Below, one piece after another: positions 1 through 10,553 of a stretch of DNA of 64,000 nt. The DNA is from Chenopodium formosanum (taxonomy: Eukaryota > Streptophyta > Magnoliopsida > Caryophyllales > Amaranthaceae). The stretch's first letter is position 1. Every line of letters starts with the position of its first letter. The notes below the pieces were generated by a model. The model was not told the origin of the DNA and did no database searches. It was given only the letters and a program-made list of their open reading frames with translations. The position numbers and the translations under genes are program-made. The stretch covers positions 52,142,303 through 52,206,302 of the forward strand of contig CM044856.1 in NCBI GenBank assembly GCA_024500155.1, read 5' to 3'.

Positions 1-662
1 TGTGGTAGTTGTTATGATGTGTTCAGCGGAGAGATGGTGGTTGTGATAGATGTGATGATGGGAAGGAAGAAGAAGGAAGAAGAAATCAATCAATAACTTA
101 ATACTAAAACAGACACCGAAAATGACATGTACCACGTCTTAGTGCTGTTTTTTTCCCTATAAAATTCCCCTTCCCTCTTTAACCCTTTTTTTTTAATATT
201 TGATTCTATAATAATATCATTCCAAATCTTTTATATTATCTTTATGACAAATATATTCCTTTTTATTTGATGTTCATAATTATTCTATATATATTTACCT
301 AAATAATATAATTATTTCAACTCCTTTTTATTTATCTTTTAAATGGAGTATTATTAAATTTTGTCAAAAAAAATAATAATAAATTGATTCATATGATAGG
401 TGTAATAGACTTTAATTTAAAACATCACTTAATTTTTTTTTTTCAAATACTTTAGCTAGCTAATATTTTATTTCAATTTCAATTGAATATAATTATATAT
501 TTAAGTTAATTACAATTCTGAATCTGAAATTTTACTACTATACGTACATATTAATGATTTATAGAGTATAGTATAGGCTTATAGCTATATAATAAAAGTT
601 GTGTTTGACAAATAATTTTTTTTTTAGATATAAAAAGGGATATAGTATCTATAATTTTGTGT
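1..662. other. AT-rich left flank, no gene identified
   Basis: Positions 1-130 are relatively GC-rich, with purine-rich GAAGAAGG runs. The rest is AT-rich with poly-T and poly-A runs. I found no convincing coding frame. The first 130 bases could be the edge of a transcript lying to the left, but nothing seen here proves it. The segment ends with ATG at 663-665, the left target duplication of the CACTA element. Confidence 0.5.
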
Positions 663-665
663 ATG

Positions 666-880
666 CACTAGTAGAAAAATAGCAATAGGCAGCGGTTCAA
701 ACCCGGTCTAAGGCACCGATTTGAACCGGTTTCTATGTGGGGGGTGCCAATTACCCCCCTTTTTGGCACTGGTTCAAAACCGGTGCCCTAAACCGGTTTT
801 GGCGCCGGTTAACCGGTGCCTAAAATAAACTCCCGCGTAATTTTTTTTGGTGGTAGCTTGTTTTGGAACCGGTTAACCGG
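666..880. repeat. Left subterminal repeats of the CACTA element
   Basis: About 200 bases next to the left inverted repeat hold repeated AACCGGTGCC/GGCACCGGTT-type motifs in both orientations (for example GGCGCCGGTTAACCGGTGCC near 800). In CACTA elements such subterminal motifs bind the TNPA-type protein; that role is inferred here. An (AT)n run follows at about 890-912. Confidence 0.75.
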
Positions 881-1236
881 TGCCTTTACACTATATATAT
901 ATATATATATATTTCCATTTTTCGTGCTTTAATATTAAAAAAAAACACCCTGTTTCCAACAATAATAATAACCTTTAATTCCAGCAATAATATTAAATAA
1001 AATAATTAATAATATTATTATTATAATTACTAATAATAAAAATATTTCTAAATATTATAATATGACACAAATAATATAAAAAACAAGAATTCATATATAT
1101 ATATAGGTATAAATATTCCCAAACGCAATACTATAAAAAAAAAAAGTGTTATATGTATATATACAAATTATAGTAAGTAAATAATGAATAATAATATAGT
1201 TCAAAAGTTAACATAAATTTACAATTAAAATCCCAT

Positions 1237-1320
1237 TTACATGTTGAAGGTGATAAAATACGCCAACATGTCACGAACTTCATCAAGTTCCTTGATTGTC
1301 AACAGACCATCTTTTTGGAC
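1237..1320 (-). pseudogene. Possible last exon of the Ulp1-like gene of the CACTA element
   Basis: On the minus strand a TTTTGCAAG acceptor-like site is followed by 27 open codons and TAA. The peptide contains KELDEVRDMLAYFI, which resembles the helical C-terminus of plant CACTA-associated Ulp1-like proteins. A second, diverged copy of the CATCAAGTT..TTGATTGTC core lies at 5947-5972, at the far side of the repeat array. This suggests the array grew inside the intron before the last exon. No transcript evidence is available. Confidence 0.4.
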
Positions 1321-1379
1321 CTTGCAAAACTTGAAATACAAAAAAATTATGCTAGAATTAATTAATTAGGCAAAACAAT

Positions 1380-4300
1380 ATGTATCTTATCAAATATGAA
1401 CTATATGAATTCTATTTACCCCATTTCCTACATTTCTTATAAAATAAACTATTTCTTTCTCATAACATGTCTATGTCACCTAGTTTTAGGTGTCTTATTA
1501 AATCAAAAAGGTTTAAGATGCTTTTTACTCAAAGTGTCCCAAATATGGCCTATATGACTTCTATGTATCCCATTTCCTACATTACTTATCAAATGAACTA
1601 TTTATTTCTCATAACATGTCAATGTGAACTAGTTTTATGTGTCTAAGCCCTAAAATTGAATCAAAAGAGCATTTTATTAAGGTTTAAGACGCTTTTTACT
1701 CAAAATGGCCCGAATATGGCCTATTTGACTTTACTTTGCCCATTTCCTACAATTCTTATCAAATGAACTTTATTTATCTCATAACATGTTAATATTATCT
1801 AGTTATTGATGTAAAAGGAATGAAATCACATCAAAATAGCATATTTACACAAAATGGCCCAAATATGGCCCATAGGACTTCTATTTAGCACATTTTCTAC
1901 CTTTCTTGTCAAAATGACCTTTTTGTTTCTTATAATATGTCAATGTTGGATAATATTAGGTGTCTAAGGCTAGAAATCACATCAATATAGCATTTCATTA
2001 AGTTTAATAACGCATTTTACTCAAAATGGCCCAAATATGGCCTACATGACTTCTATGTATCCCATTTTCTACATTACTTATCAAATGAACTATTTATTTC
2101 TCATAACATGTCAATGTGAACTAGGTTTATGTGTCTAACCCTAAAATTGAATCAAAAGAGCATTTTATTAAGGTTTTAAGATGCTTTTTACTCAAAATGG
2201 CCCGAATATGACCTATATGACTTTACTTTGCCCATTTTCTACAATTCTTTTCAAATGAACTTTATTTATCTCATAATATGTCAATATTATCTAGTTATAG
2301 ATGTATAAGGAATGAAAACACATCAAAATAGCATATTTACACAAAATGGCCAAAATATGGCCCATAGGTCTTCTATTCAGCCCATTTTCTACCTTTCTTG
2401 TCAAAATGACCTTTTTGTTTCTTATAATATGTCAATGTTGGATAATATTAGGTGTCTAAGGCTAGAAATTACATCAATATAGCATTTCATTAAGTTTAAT
2501 AACACATTTTACTCAAAATGGCCCAAATATGGCCTATATGACTTCTATGTATCCCATTTCCTACATTACTTATCAAATGAACTATTTATTTCTCATAACA
2601 TGTTAATGTGAACTAGCTTTTTGTGTCTAAGCCCTAAAATTGAATCAAAAGAGCATTTTATTAAGGTTTAAGACACTTTTTACTCAAAATGGTCCGAATA
2701 TGGCCTATATGACTTTACTTTGCCCATTTCCTACAATTCTTATCAAATGAACTTTATTTATCTCATAACATGTTAATATTATCTAGTTATAGATGTAAAA
2801 GGAATGAAATCACATCAAAATAGCATATTTACACAAAATGGCCCAAATATGGCCCATAGGACTTCTATTTAGCACATTCTCTACCTTTCTTGTCAAAATG
2901 ACCTTTTTGTTTCTTATAATATGTCAATGTTGGATAATATTAGGTGTCTAAGGCTAGAAATCACATCAATATAGCATTTCATTAAGTTTAATAACGCATT
3001 TTACTCAAAATGGCCCAAATATGGCCTATATGACTTCTATGTATCCCATTTTCTACATTACTTATCAAATGTACTATTTATTTCTCATAACATGTCAATG
3101 TGAACTAGGTTTATGTGTCTAAGCCTAAAATTGAATCAAAAGAGCATTTTATTAAGGTTTTAAGATGCTTTTTACTCAAAATGGCCCGAATATGACCTAT
3201 ATGACTTTACTTTGCCCATTTCCTACAATTCTTATCAAATGAACTTTATTTATCTCATAATATGTCAATATTATCTAGTTATAGATGTATATGGAATGAA
3301 AAGACATCAAAATAGCATATTTACACAAAATGGCCCAAATATGGCCCATAGGTCTTCTATTCAGCCCATTTTCTACCTTTCTTGTCAAAATGACCTTTTT
3401 GTTTCTTATAATATGTCAAAGTTTGATAATATTAGGTGTCTAAGGCTAGAAATCGCATCAATATAGCATTTCATTAAGTTTAATAACGCATTTTACTCAA
3501 AATGGCCCAAATATGGCCTACATGACTTATATGAAGCCCATTTCCTACATTACTTATCAAATGAACTATTTCTTTCTCATAACATGTCAATGTGAACTAG
3601 TTTTATGTGTCTAAGCCCTAAAATTTACTCAAAAGAGCATTTTATTAAGGTTTAAGACGCTTTTTACTCAAAATGGCCCGAATATGGCCTATATGACTTT
3701 ACTTTGCCCATTTCCTACAATTCTTATCAAATGAACTTTATTTATCTCATAACATGTCAATATTATCTATTTATAGATGTACAAGGAATGAAATCACATC
3801 AAAATAGCATATTTACACAAAATGGCCCAAATATGGCCCATAGGACTTCTATTCAGCCCATTTTCTACCTTTCTTGTCAAAATGACCTTTTTGTTTCTCA
3901 TAATATGTCAATGTTGGATAATATTAGGTGTCTAAGGCTAGAAATCACATCAATATAGCATTTCATTAAGTTTAATAACGCATTTTACTCAAAATGGCCC
4001 AAATATGGCCTATATAACTTCTATATATCCCATTTTCTACATTACTTATCAAATGAACTATTTCTTTCTCAAAACATGTCAATGTGAACCAGTTTTATGT
4101 GTCTAAGCCTAAAATTGAATCAAAAGAGCATTTTGTTAAGGTTTTAAGATGCTTTTTACTCAAAATGGCCCGAATATGACCTATATGACTTTACTTTGCC
4201 CATTTCCTACAATTCTTATCAAATGAACTTTATTTATCTCATAATATGTCAATATTATCTAGTTATAGATGTATAAGGAATGAAAACACATCAAAATAGC

Positions 4301-5930
4301 ATATTTACACAAAATGGCCCAAATATGGCCCATATGTCTTCTATTCAGCCCATTTTCTACCTTTCTTGTCAAAATGACCTTTTTTTTTCTTATAATATGT
4401 CAATGTTGGATAATATTAGGTGTCTAAGGCTAGAAATCGCATCAATATAGCATTTCATTAAGTTAAATAACGCATTTTACTCAAAATGGCCCAAATATGG
4501 CCTATATGACTTCTATGTATTCCATTTCCTACATTACTAATCAAATGAACTATTTATTTCTCATAACATGTCATTGTGAACTAGTTTTATGTGTCTAAGC
4601 CCTAAAATTGAATCAAAAGAGCATTTTATTAAGGTTTAAGACGCTTTTTACTCAAAATGGCCTATATGACTTTACTTTGCCCATTTTCTACAATTCTTAT
4701 CAAATGAACTTTATTTATCTCATAACATGTTAATATTATCTAGTTATAGATGTAAAAGGAATGAAATCACATCAAAATAGCATATTTACACAAAATGGCC
4801 CAAATATGGCCCATAGGACTTCTATTTAGCACATTCTCTACCTTTCTTGTCAAAATGACCTTTTTGTTTCTTATAATATGTCAATGTTGGATAATATTAG
4901 GTGTCTAAGGCTAGAAATCACATCAATATAGCATTTCATTAAGTTTAATAACGCATTTTACTCAAAATGGCCCAAATATGGCCTATATGACTTCTATGTA
5001 TCCCATTTTCTACATTACTTATCAAATGTACTATTTATTTCTCATAACATGTCAATGTGAACTAGGTTTATGTGTCTAAGCCTAAAATTGAATCAAAAGA
5101 GCATTTTATTAAGGTTTTAAGATGCTTTTTACTCAAAATGGCCCGAATATGACCTATATGACTTTACTTTGCCCATTTCCTACAATTCTTATCAAATGAA
5201 CTTTATTTATCTCATAATATGTCAATATTATCTAGTTATAGATGTATATGGAATGAAAAGACATCAAAATAGCATATTTACACAAAATGGCCCAAATATG
5301 GCCCATAGGTCTTCTATTCAGCCCATTTTCTACCTTTCTTGTCAAAATGACCTTTTTGTTTCTTATAATATGTCAAAGTTTGATAATATTAGGTGTCTAA
5401 GGCTAGAAATCGCATCAATATAGCATTTCATTAAGTTTAATAACGCATTTTACTCAAAATGGCCCAAATATGGCCTACATGACTTATATGAAGCCCATTT
5501 CCTACATTACTTATCAAATGAACTATTTATTTCTCATAACATGTCAATGTCACCTAGTCTTATGTGTCTAAGCCCTAATATTGAATCAAAAGAGCATTTT
5601 ATTAAGGTTTAAGATGCTTTTTACTCAAAATGGCCCGTATATGGCCTATATGACTTTACTTTGCTCATTTTCTACAATTCTTATCAAATGAACTTTATTT
5701 ATCTCATAACATGTCAATATTATCTAATTATAGGTGTATAAGGATTGAAATCATATCAAAAGAGTATATTTACACAAAATGGCCCAAATATGGCCTATAT
5801 GACTTCTATTCAGCCCATTTTCTACCTTTCTTGTCAAATGACCTTTTTATTTTTATAACATGTTAATGTTGGGTAATATTAGGTGTCTAAGGCTAGAAAT
5901 TACATTAATATAGCTTTTCATTAAGTTTTA
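1380..5930. repeat. 490-bp higher-order tandem repeat array inside the CACTA element
   Basis: The phrase TATGACTTTACTTTGCCCAT or a close variant recurs about every 490 bp (near 1725, 2217, 2709, 3201, 3693, 4185, 4667, 5159, 5651), so about nine units. Each unit is built from three diverged monomers of about 163 bp that share CTCAAAATGGCCC..AATATGGCC and CATTTCCTACA..CTTATCAAATGAAC. Three 84-residue open frames (3212-3466, 3704-3958, 5169-5423) are by-products of the repeat. The first and last give identical peptides 1957 bp apart, showing a later block duplication of four units. A stray fragment (TTTCTCATAACATGTCAAT) also occurs near 14655. Nothing suggests the open frames are genes. Confidence 0.9.
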
Positions 5931-5939
5931 GGAATTACC

Positions 5940-6985
5940 TCATCAAGTTGTTGATTGTCCGTTTAATGAGTCACTATATCAAGCATGAATCTCATCACAT
6001 ACAAAGCACAATCAAGTCCATTTTCTTGTTGTGCGCACTAGCATATGACAAACAATCCACATCAGTGAAACATGCAAAGGAAATTAGCAAATATTTACTA
6101 ACATAAATTTTGAAAATAATCACAATATCATGTAAATTACCAACGATGACTTCCATGCTGGACCCTATGGAGCACGACAATTTTGCTTCTTCATAACACT
6201 GTAGTAAATAAAGTACATTAAAATTTGATTAGTTGTTTGACTACTAAATTAGTTATTATTAGCAATAATCATCACTAGATAGCTATATATATTTACTTTT
6301 GCAATATAGACTTCACGAGCCACTTCTTCGATGATCGAGCTCATTCAAGGTGATAAATTGGGTTATTGGAATTACAAATCACCATGACGCTCCAATGCTC
6401 CCTACATAAGTTCACAATAGACAAGATAATTAATATTTAGGAGTCAACATATAATGAGGCCAAATCGATTGAATTTGACATGGTTAGACTTGCTCTTTAT
6501 AACATGGGACGAATATGAACTTGTCTCCAGCACGCGCTGATTCCCTGATACTCTGCTCAACATAGTACAACACGTCATGGGGGTTGCCTATGATTCTAGT
6601 GGTGGATAACTTCTCGGGGCATAACCATCAAACTTTACAAGGAGAATCAGTTTCAGTAAAATGCTCCTGTAGTGCTCTGCGTGCATGAACATTGAATAAT
6701 TAATCACATGTTGGATAATCACCATAAATATGAATAACTTGAAAAAAGTGTAGATTATGTGGGCATTGAATTACCTCATGAATGTCTGAATGAGGGAAAT
6801 GTTAAGCTTTGCACCACGTAGAAATTCCTTCACATCTTCTTTGCTGATCCATGCAACTACATCCTCATCATAGTGGAACATTGCCTTAGGAAGTGCAACT
6901 TCCATGGGATCCACCAAATGACAAGCACGGTTTTAAAGAAAGGTGATGTCATCAGAGAGCGATTGAAGAACAATGTCTTAAACTA
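5940..6985 (-). pseudogene. Ulp1-like (C48) cysteine protease remnant of the CACTA element
   Basis: Fragments of a plant CACTA-associated Ulp1 domain can be read on the minus strand. They include a segment near 6900-6780 with VVAWISKEDVKEFLRGAKL and then NISLIQTFM. Next, near 6650-6500, come NPHDVLYYVEQSIRESA and KFIFVPCYKE. Near 6400 is HWSVMVICNSNNP, containing the expected catalytic His. The residue that should follow as the Asp of the triad falls at HLE and then a stop. A segment near 6160-6110 (GSSMEVIVGNLHDIV) fits the area of the catalytic Cys, but no ECG motif remains. Frame changes and stops make it non-functional. Ulp1 family proteins remove SUMO or ubiquitin-like tags; in CACTA elements the role is unknown. 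Confidence 0.65.
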
Positions 6986-7359
6986 GTGGAGTAGGTTGCA
7001 TGGGTGAACCTTTCGAAGAGTACAACTTTGACTATTTTTCACTCTTGGACCTTTGTTCACTTAGCTTCTTCTTAGGTTGATCAATGCTTTCAGGCTTCTC
7101 CACCCTCTTTCTCTTTGAAGTTTTTCTTCCGTGCGCAATTTGAAATAGTTTGACAAAGAATAAGTTTATAAGTTGAGAAATGAAGAAAATAGGCATATTA
7201 TAAGTTATTTTGGCTTAAAATGGCTTTATTTTGATGAAATGGACCCATTAACTTAGAAATTAGCTTTTTTTATGTAATTTCAACTCACAATCACTTATAA
7301 ATATGTAATTATGAGATGGTTTGAGAAATAATAAGTTTATAAGTTGAGAAATGAATAAA

Positions 7360-7582
7360 ATAGGCAGCGGATGCCGAGTTCGGAGCTTCCCGGGCAGCGG
7401 CTGCCAAGGCCGGAGCTGCCCGGGCAGCCGCTCCGGAGCCCGGAGCAGCGCAAAGAGCACCAGCCGAGGCCGCCTCTATCTCGGCATCGGAGATGGGGGC
7501 TGGGGAGTCGTGCTATTTCGGCGGTTTTATTTTCAGAGGTGTAGTTAGAGAGTGTCTAACGGATATTTAACACCAAAAAAAA
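7360..7582. other. GC-rich island ending in an A-run, flanked by similar 16-mers
   Basis: In an AT-rich setting, 7365-7510 is strongly GC-rich with repeated GCCCGGGCAGC palindromic motifs. It is followed by unlike sequence and A8 at 7575-7582. TTGAGAAATGAATAAA lies at 7344-7359 and TTGAGAAATAAATAAA at 7583-7598, one mismatch apart. This would fit a short retroposed insert with an A-tail and target duplication. However, the left flank is itself part of a local duplication (compare 7139-7195), so the flanks may be coincidental. Read on the minus strand, the GC-rich part is alanine-rich. Confidence 0.4.
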
Positions 7583-8106
7583 TTGAGAAATAAATAAATT
7601 ACCTCCTTAATCAACCTGACCCACACACGTGGCTAATCAACGAAGCTACCTATAGCTTGCCAAAGCTTTGTTATCTCAACCTCCTCTATCAGTACGGGTA
7701 GTGGGATGTCTTCAAACCCCTAAACAACCGAAGCAATCCCAACTGAGTAATGATGTGGCCCCGCCGTAGCACCGGTCGTCGCTTGGGCACTACTATACGC
7801 CACGAAACTCAACTCCATACTATTTGCATGCCCTGGGGCTAAAAGTGCACACCGGGTGTCTTCCTACACAAGTAGAAAAAGAAGATAGTTAAATAGGTCT
7901 TTTACTACAACATAGATAATATAACGAAATTCATTAAGGTAGAGGGTTACAAATCACCTAGAACTCTAGATATTCATGCAGTGTTAGATTTTCAAGCTCC
8001 CTCGAGTTCGTATGTGTAGGTATTGGAACCTGCAACAGTACATCAATCATGCCACCTCAGATCTAAATTAACTCAGTATTTAAATCTTTTAATAACCCAA
8101 TTGAAA

Positions 8107-9864
8107 TTACTTAGGTGGCAAATCTTCACCACGTATCTCATCTCCTCCATGTCTATCACCTTCTCCTTGTCTTTTTGGTGGAGAACATGAGTCGACTGGT
8201 GTACTCGTGAGGAACGGCAATGTCGGTAAGTTTATCTGCTTCGCCCAAGCATTGAATTCACCTACTAACTCGTTGTGTAGTTGTTCCTTAATTGATGCCA
8301 CCTTGGTATCCAACTCCCCCGGTGAGTTAACACTTGCTTGAGATCTACCCGATTTCGTGTATTTTGGACCCATCACCTTTTTCCATCCAAGCAATGACCC
8401 TCCCGAACCTACTACTCGTCTTGGATGGTATGGCCTTCCCAAAGCCATGGTGAAAGGGTCATTCTCCACACTTGGTTTAAATTTGCCCTCCACCAGCTCT
8501 TGAGTGTGCTCAAGCTGTAGCAAAAGGAAAAAGGATGTTAGTGAGACAGTTAATGGTTTGTATAGTGATTTTGATGCAAAAGTGACTTAAAATTCAATAG
8601 TTTATTGGTAACTTACAAGCTTATCTGCCATTTTTTTAGTTTCTGGACCCTGGATGACCAGTTTTCCGGTTTCCTCATCAAACGTATGGAGAGAACAAAA
8701 GAAATCACCAGCATGACTCACCAAAGTAGTGATCGTGGAACTAGAGGGTTCCTTATCGATCCACTCAGGTCTCTTTTCATCCAATGTCTTAGGCCCCATA
8801 CGATGGACGTACTCCTTCATATCTGCATTCTTTTTATTTTGCTCTCGAAGTTCCTACATAAAAACAAATTTTATTATCATTGCTACAAAAAGAGTCAAGC
8901 TATTATTCAATTGAGATCAGATTTACACAAACTTACAACAGCTTTCTTTCGAGTCTTCATTCTAACAAACTCTTCCCAGTCTTCTTTTGACACGGTCGAC
9001 CATTTTTGCCACAAGAGAAGGTCATCCTCATTAACTTTCTTCTTCTTTGATTTCTTCATCTTCTTGTTGATCCATCCATTAGTTCAGTTGGTCTTAAAGC
9101 CTCTGAATCTTTCCGCTAATAAAGATTCAAACACCCTTCTCTTCTCGGGATCATTAGGAATAGAATACAGCCTCTGTAGACACAAATAAAAACCTATTAT
9201 TAGTTTCTATTTACTAACAACCATAAGGTTAAGGTTTCTTAAATTGTCTAAATGTGCTAAAAACACACTTATTCTTGTATCATGCCAAAAGGTTTGAATC
9301 AATCCCTGAGGTACTTGCCACATTACAAGTGTAATGGGGATTTTCCGCGCACACATGCCAACCTGATTAGCATATTGTTGACGCCATTTGGCCTCGGGTT
9401 GGCCTTTGTTGTCATATTCCATGACCATAGGACCGTCCGGTTTCTTAAAACTTCTCGTCGGACCCCTTCCCTTTCTTTGAGCAGGTGCCTTTACTCCTCC
9501 GTCCACCACTTGTGTTGTTTTGATCTTGTCCTTGGCCATGAGTTTCAGGAGTCGGGTTCTCACCAACAATCTCACATGTTGTATTTTCAATAGGCGGTGC
9601 ACGTTCAGCTGAAAATTCAAATTCTTCAAGCCTACACTCAAACTCATCTTGAGCCTGATCCTCTGGCTCACCCAAGTCATCCTCCTTGTTCACATCATAA
9701 GGCTCATCCTCGTCCTCAATCTCGTACTCGTCCTCATACTCATCATCGTCAATGTCATCTACACAATGAGGGTCATGATCGTCCTCCCTGAGATATAAGC
9801 ACCTGTCAAAGCAATCATAAAACAATATTAGTGTATAGTAAAGTATGAGTGCAAATGAGTACAC
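8107..9864 (-). pseudogene. TNP1-like Transposase_24 (Ptta/En/Spm) gene of the CACTA element
   Basis: Reading leftwards, an acidic stretch (9800-9640, rich in D and E) leads, with a frame change near 9500, to KGRGPTRSFKKPDGPMVMEY and then GQPEAKWRQQYANQVGM and CARKIPI near 9470-9330. That is the RGPT..GQP..ANQIG..ARKIPI signature of plant Transposase_24. A piece with SKEDWEEFVRMKTRKKA lies near 8990-8940. The C-terminal part (8523-8107) holds DPFTMALGRPYHPRRVVGSG, matching the DxLTxALGTPEHxGRVRG motif of the family. The pieces are separated by intron-like AT-rich DNA and at least one frameshift. By analogy to TNPA it would bind subterminal repeats; this copy looks decayed, although unrecognised introns could explain some breaks. 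Confidence 0.75.
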
Positions 9865-10530
9865 TTAGGAAATTTCAAACTATAAACATGTTAAATATAA
9901 TGAATACGGGTTGTGAGAATGAATAAATGTTAGTTCATACACAAAACAAAGGACTTGGGTTAAGTAGAAGCTCATTTAAGCCATTTTCACCTACTGATGG
10001 TCCTATAGCCTTGTATATGCATGATAATGTGTACACTTTTGCAATTTCAAACTACAAACATGTTACATATAATGAATATGTGTTGTTAAAATGATTAAAT
10101 GTTAGTTCATACACAAAACAAAGGAATTGGGTTAAGTAGAAGCTCAGCTAAGCCATTTTCACTTACTTATGGTCCTATAACCTTGTATATGCATGATAAT
10201 GAGTACACTTAGACAATTTCAAACTACAAACATGTTAAATATAATGATTATGAGTTCATAGAATGATTAAATGTTAATTCATACACAAAACAAAGGAATC
10301 GGGTTAAGTAGAAGGTCATTTAAGCAATTTTCACCTACTTATGGTCCTATAACCTTTTATATGCATGATAATTAGTACACTTAGGCAATTTCAAATTAGA
10401 AACATGTTAGTTTATATACAAAACAAAGGATTTGGGTCAAATACAAGCTCACTTATGTAATTTATCATCATTTTTGCCTACTTATGCTCCTATATACATG
10501 ATAACTAAACTATATTTGCAATGAAACCAT
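9858..10530. repeat. 172-bp tandem repeat, about four copies
   Basis: AGTACACTTAGGCAATTTCAAA-like starts recur at about 9858, 10030, 10202 and 10374, a 172-bp period, with diverged copies. The array lies between the TNP2 and TNP1-like genes of the CACTA element and is distinct in sequence from the 490-bp array. It may be intronic or intergenic; I see no coding signal. Confidence 0.85.
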
Positions 10531-10553
10531 TACTAACTTTTAATCATACTACC

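Noticed and set aside
3212..5423. Three 84-residue open frames with near-identical peptides as a possible gene family
   Set aside because: They fall at the same place in the 490-bp tandem unit and have no domain; the period of the repeat explains them.
8605..9189. 194-residue plus-strand open frame inside the CACTA element
   Set aside because: It lies antisense to the Transposase_24 gene pieces, is rich in low-complexity Phe/Leu runs, and shows no domain.
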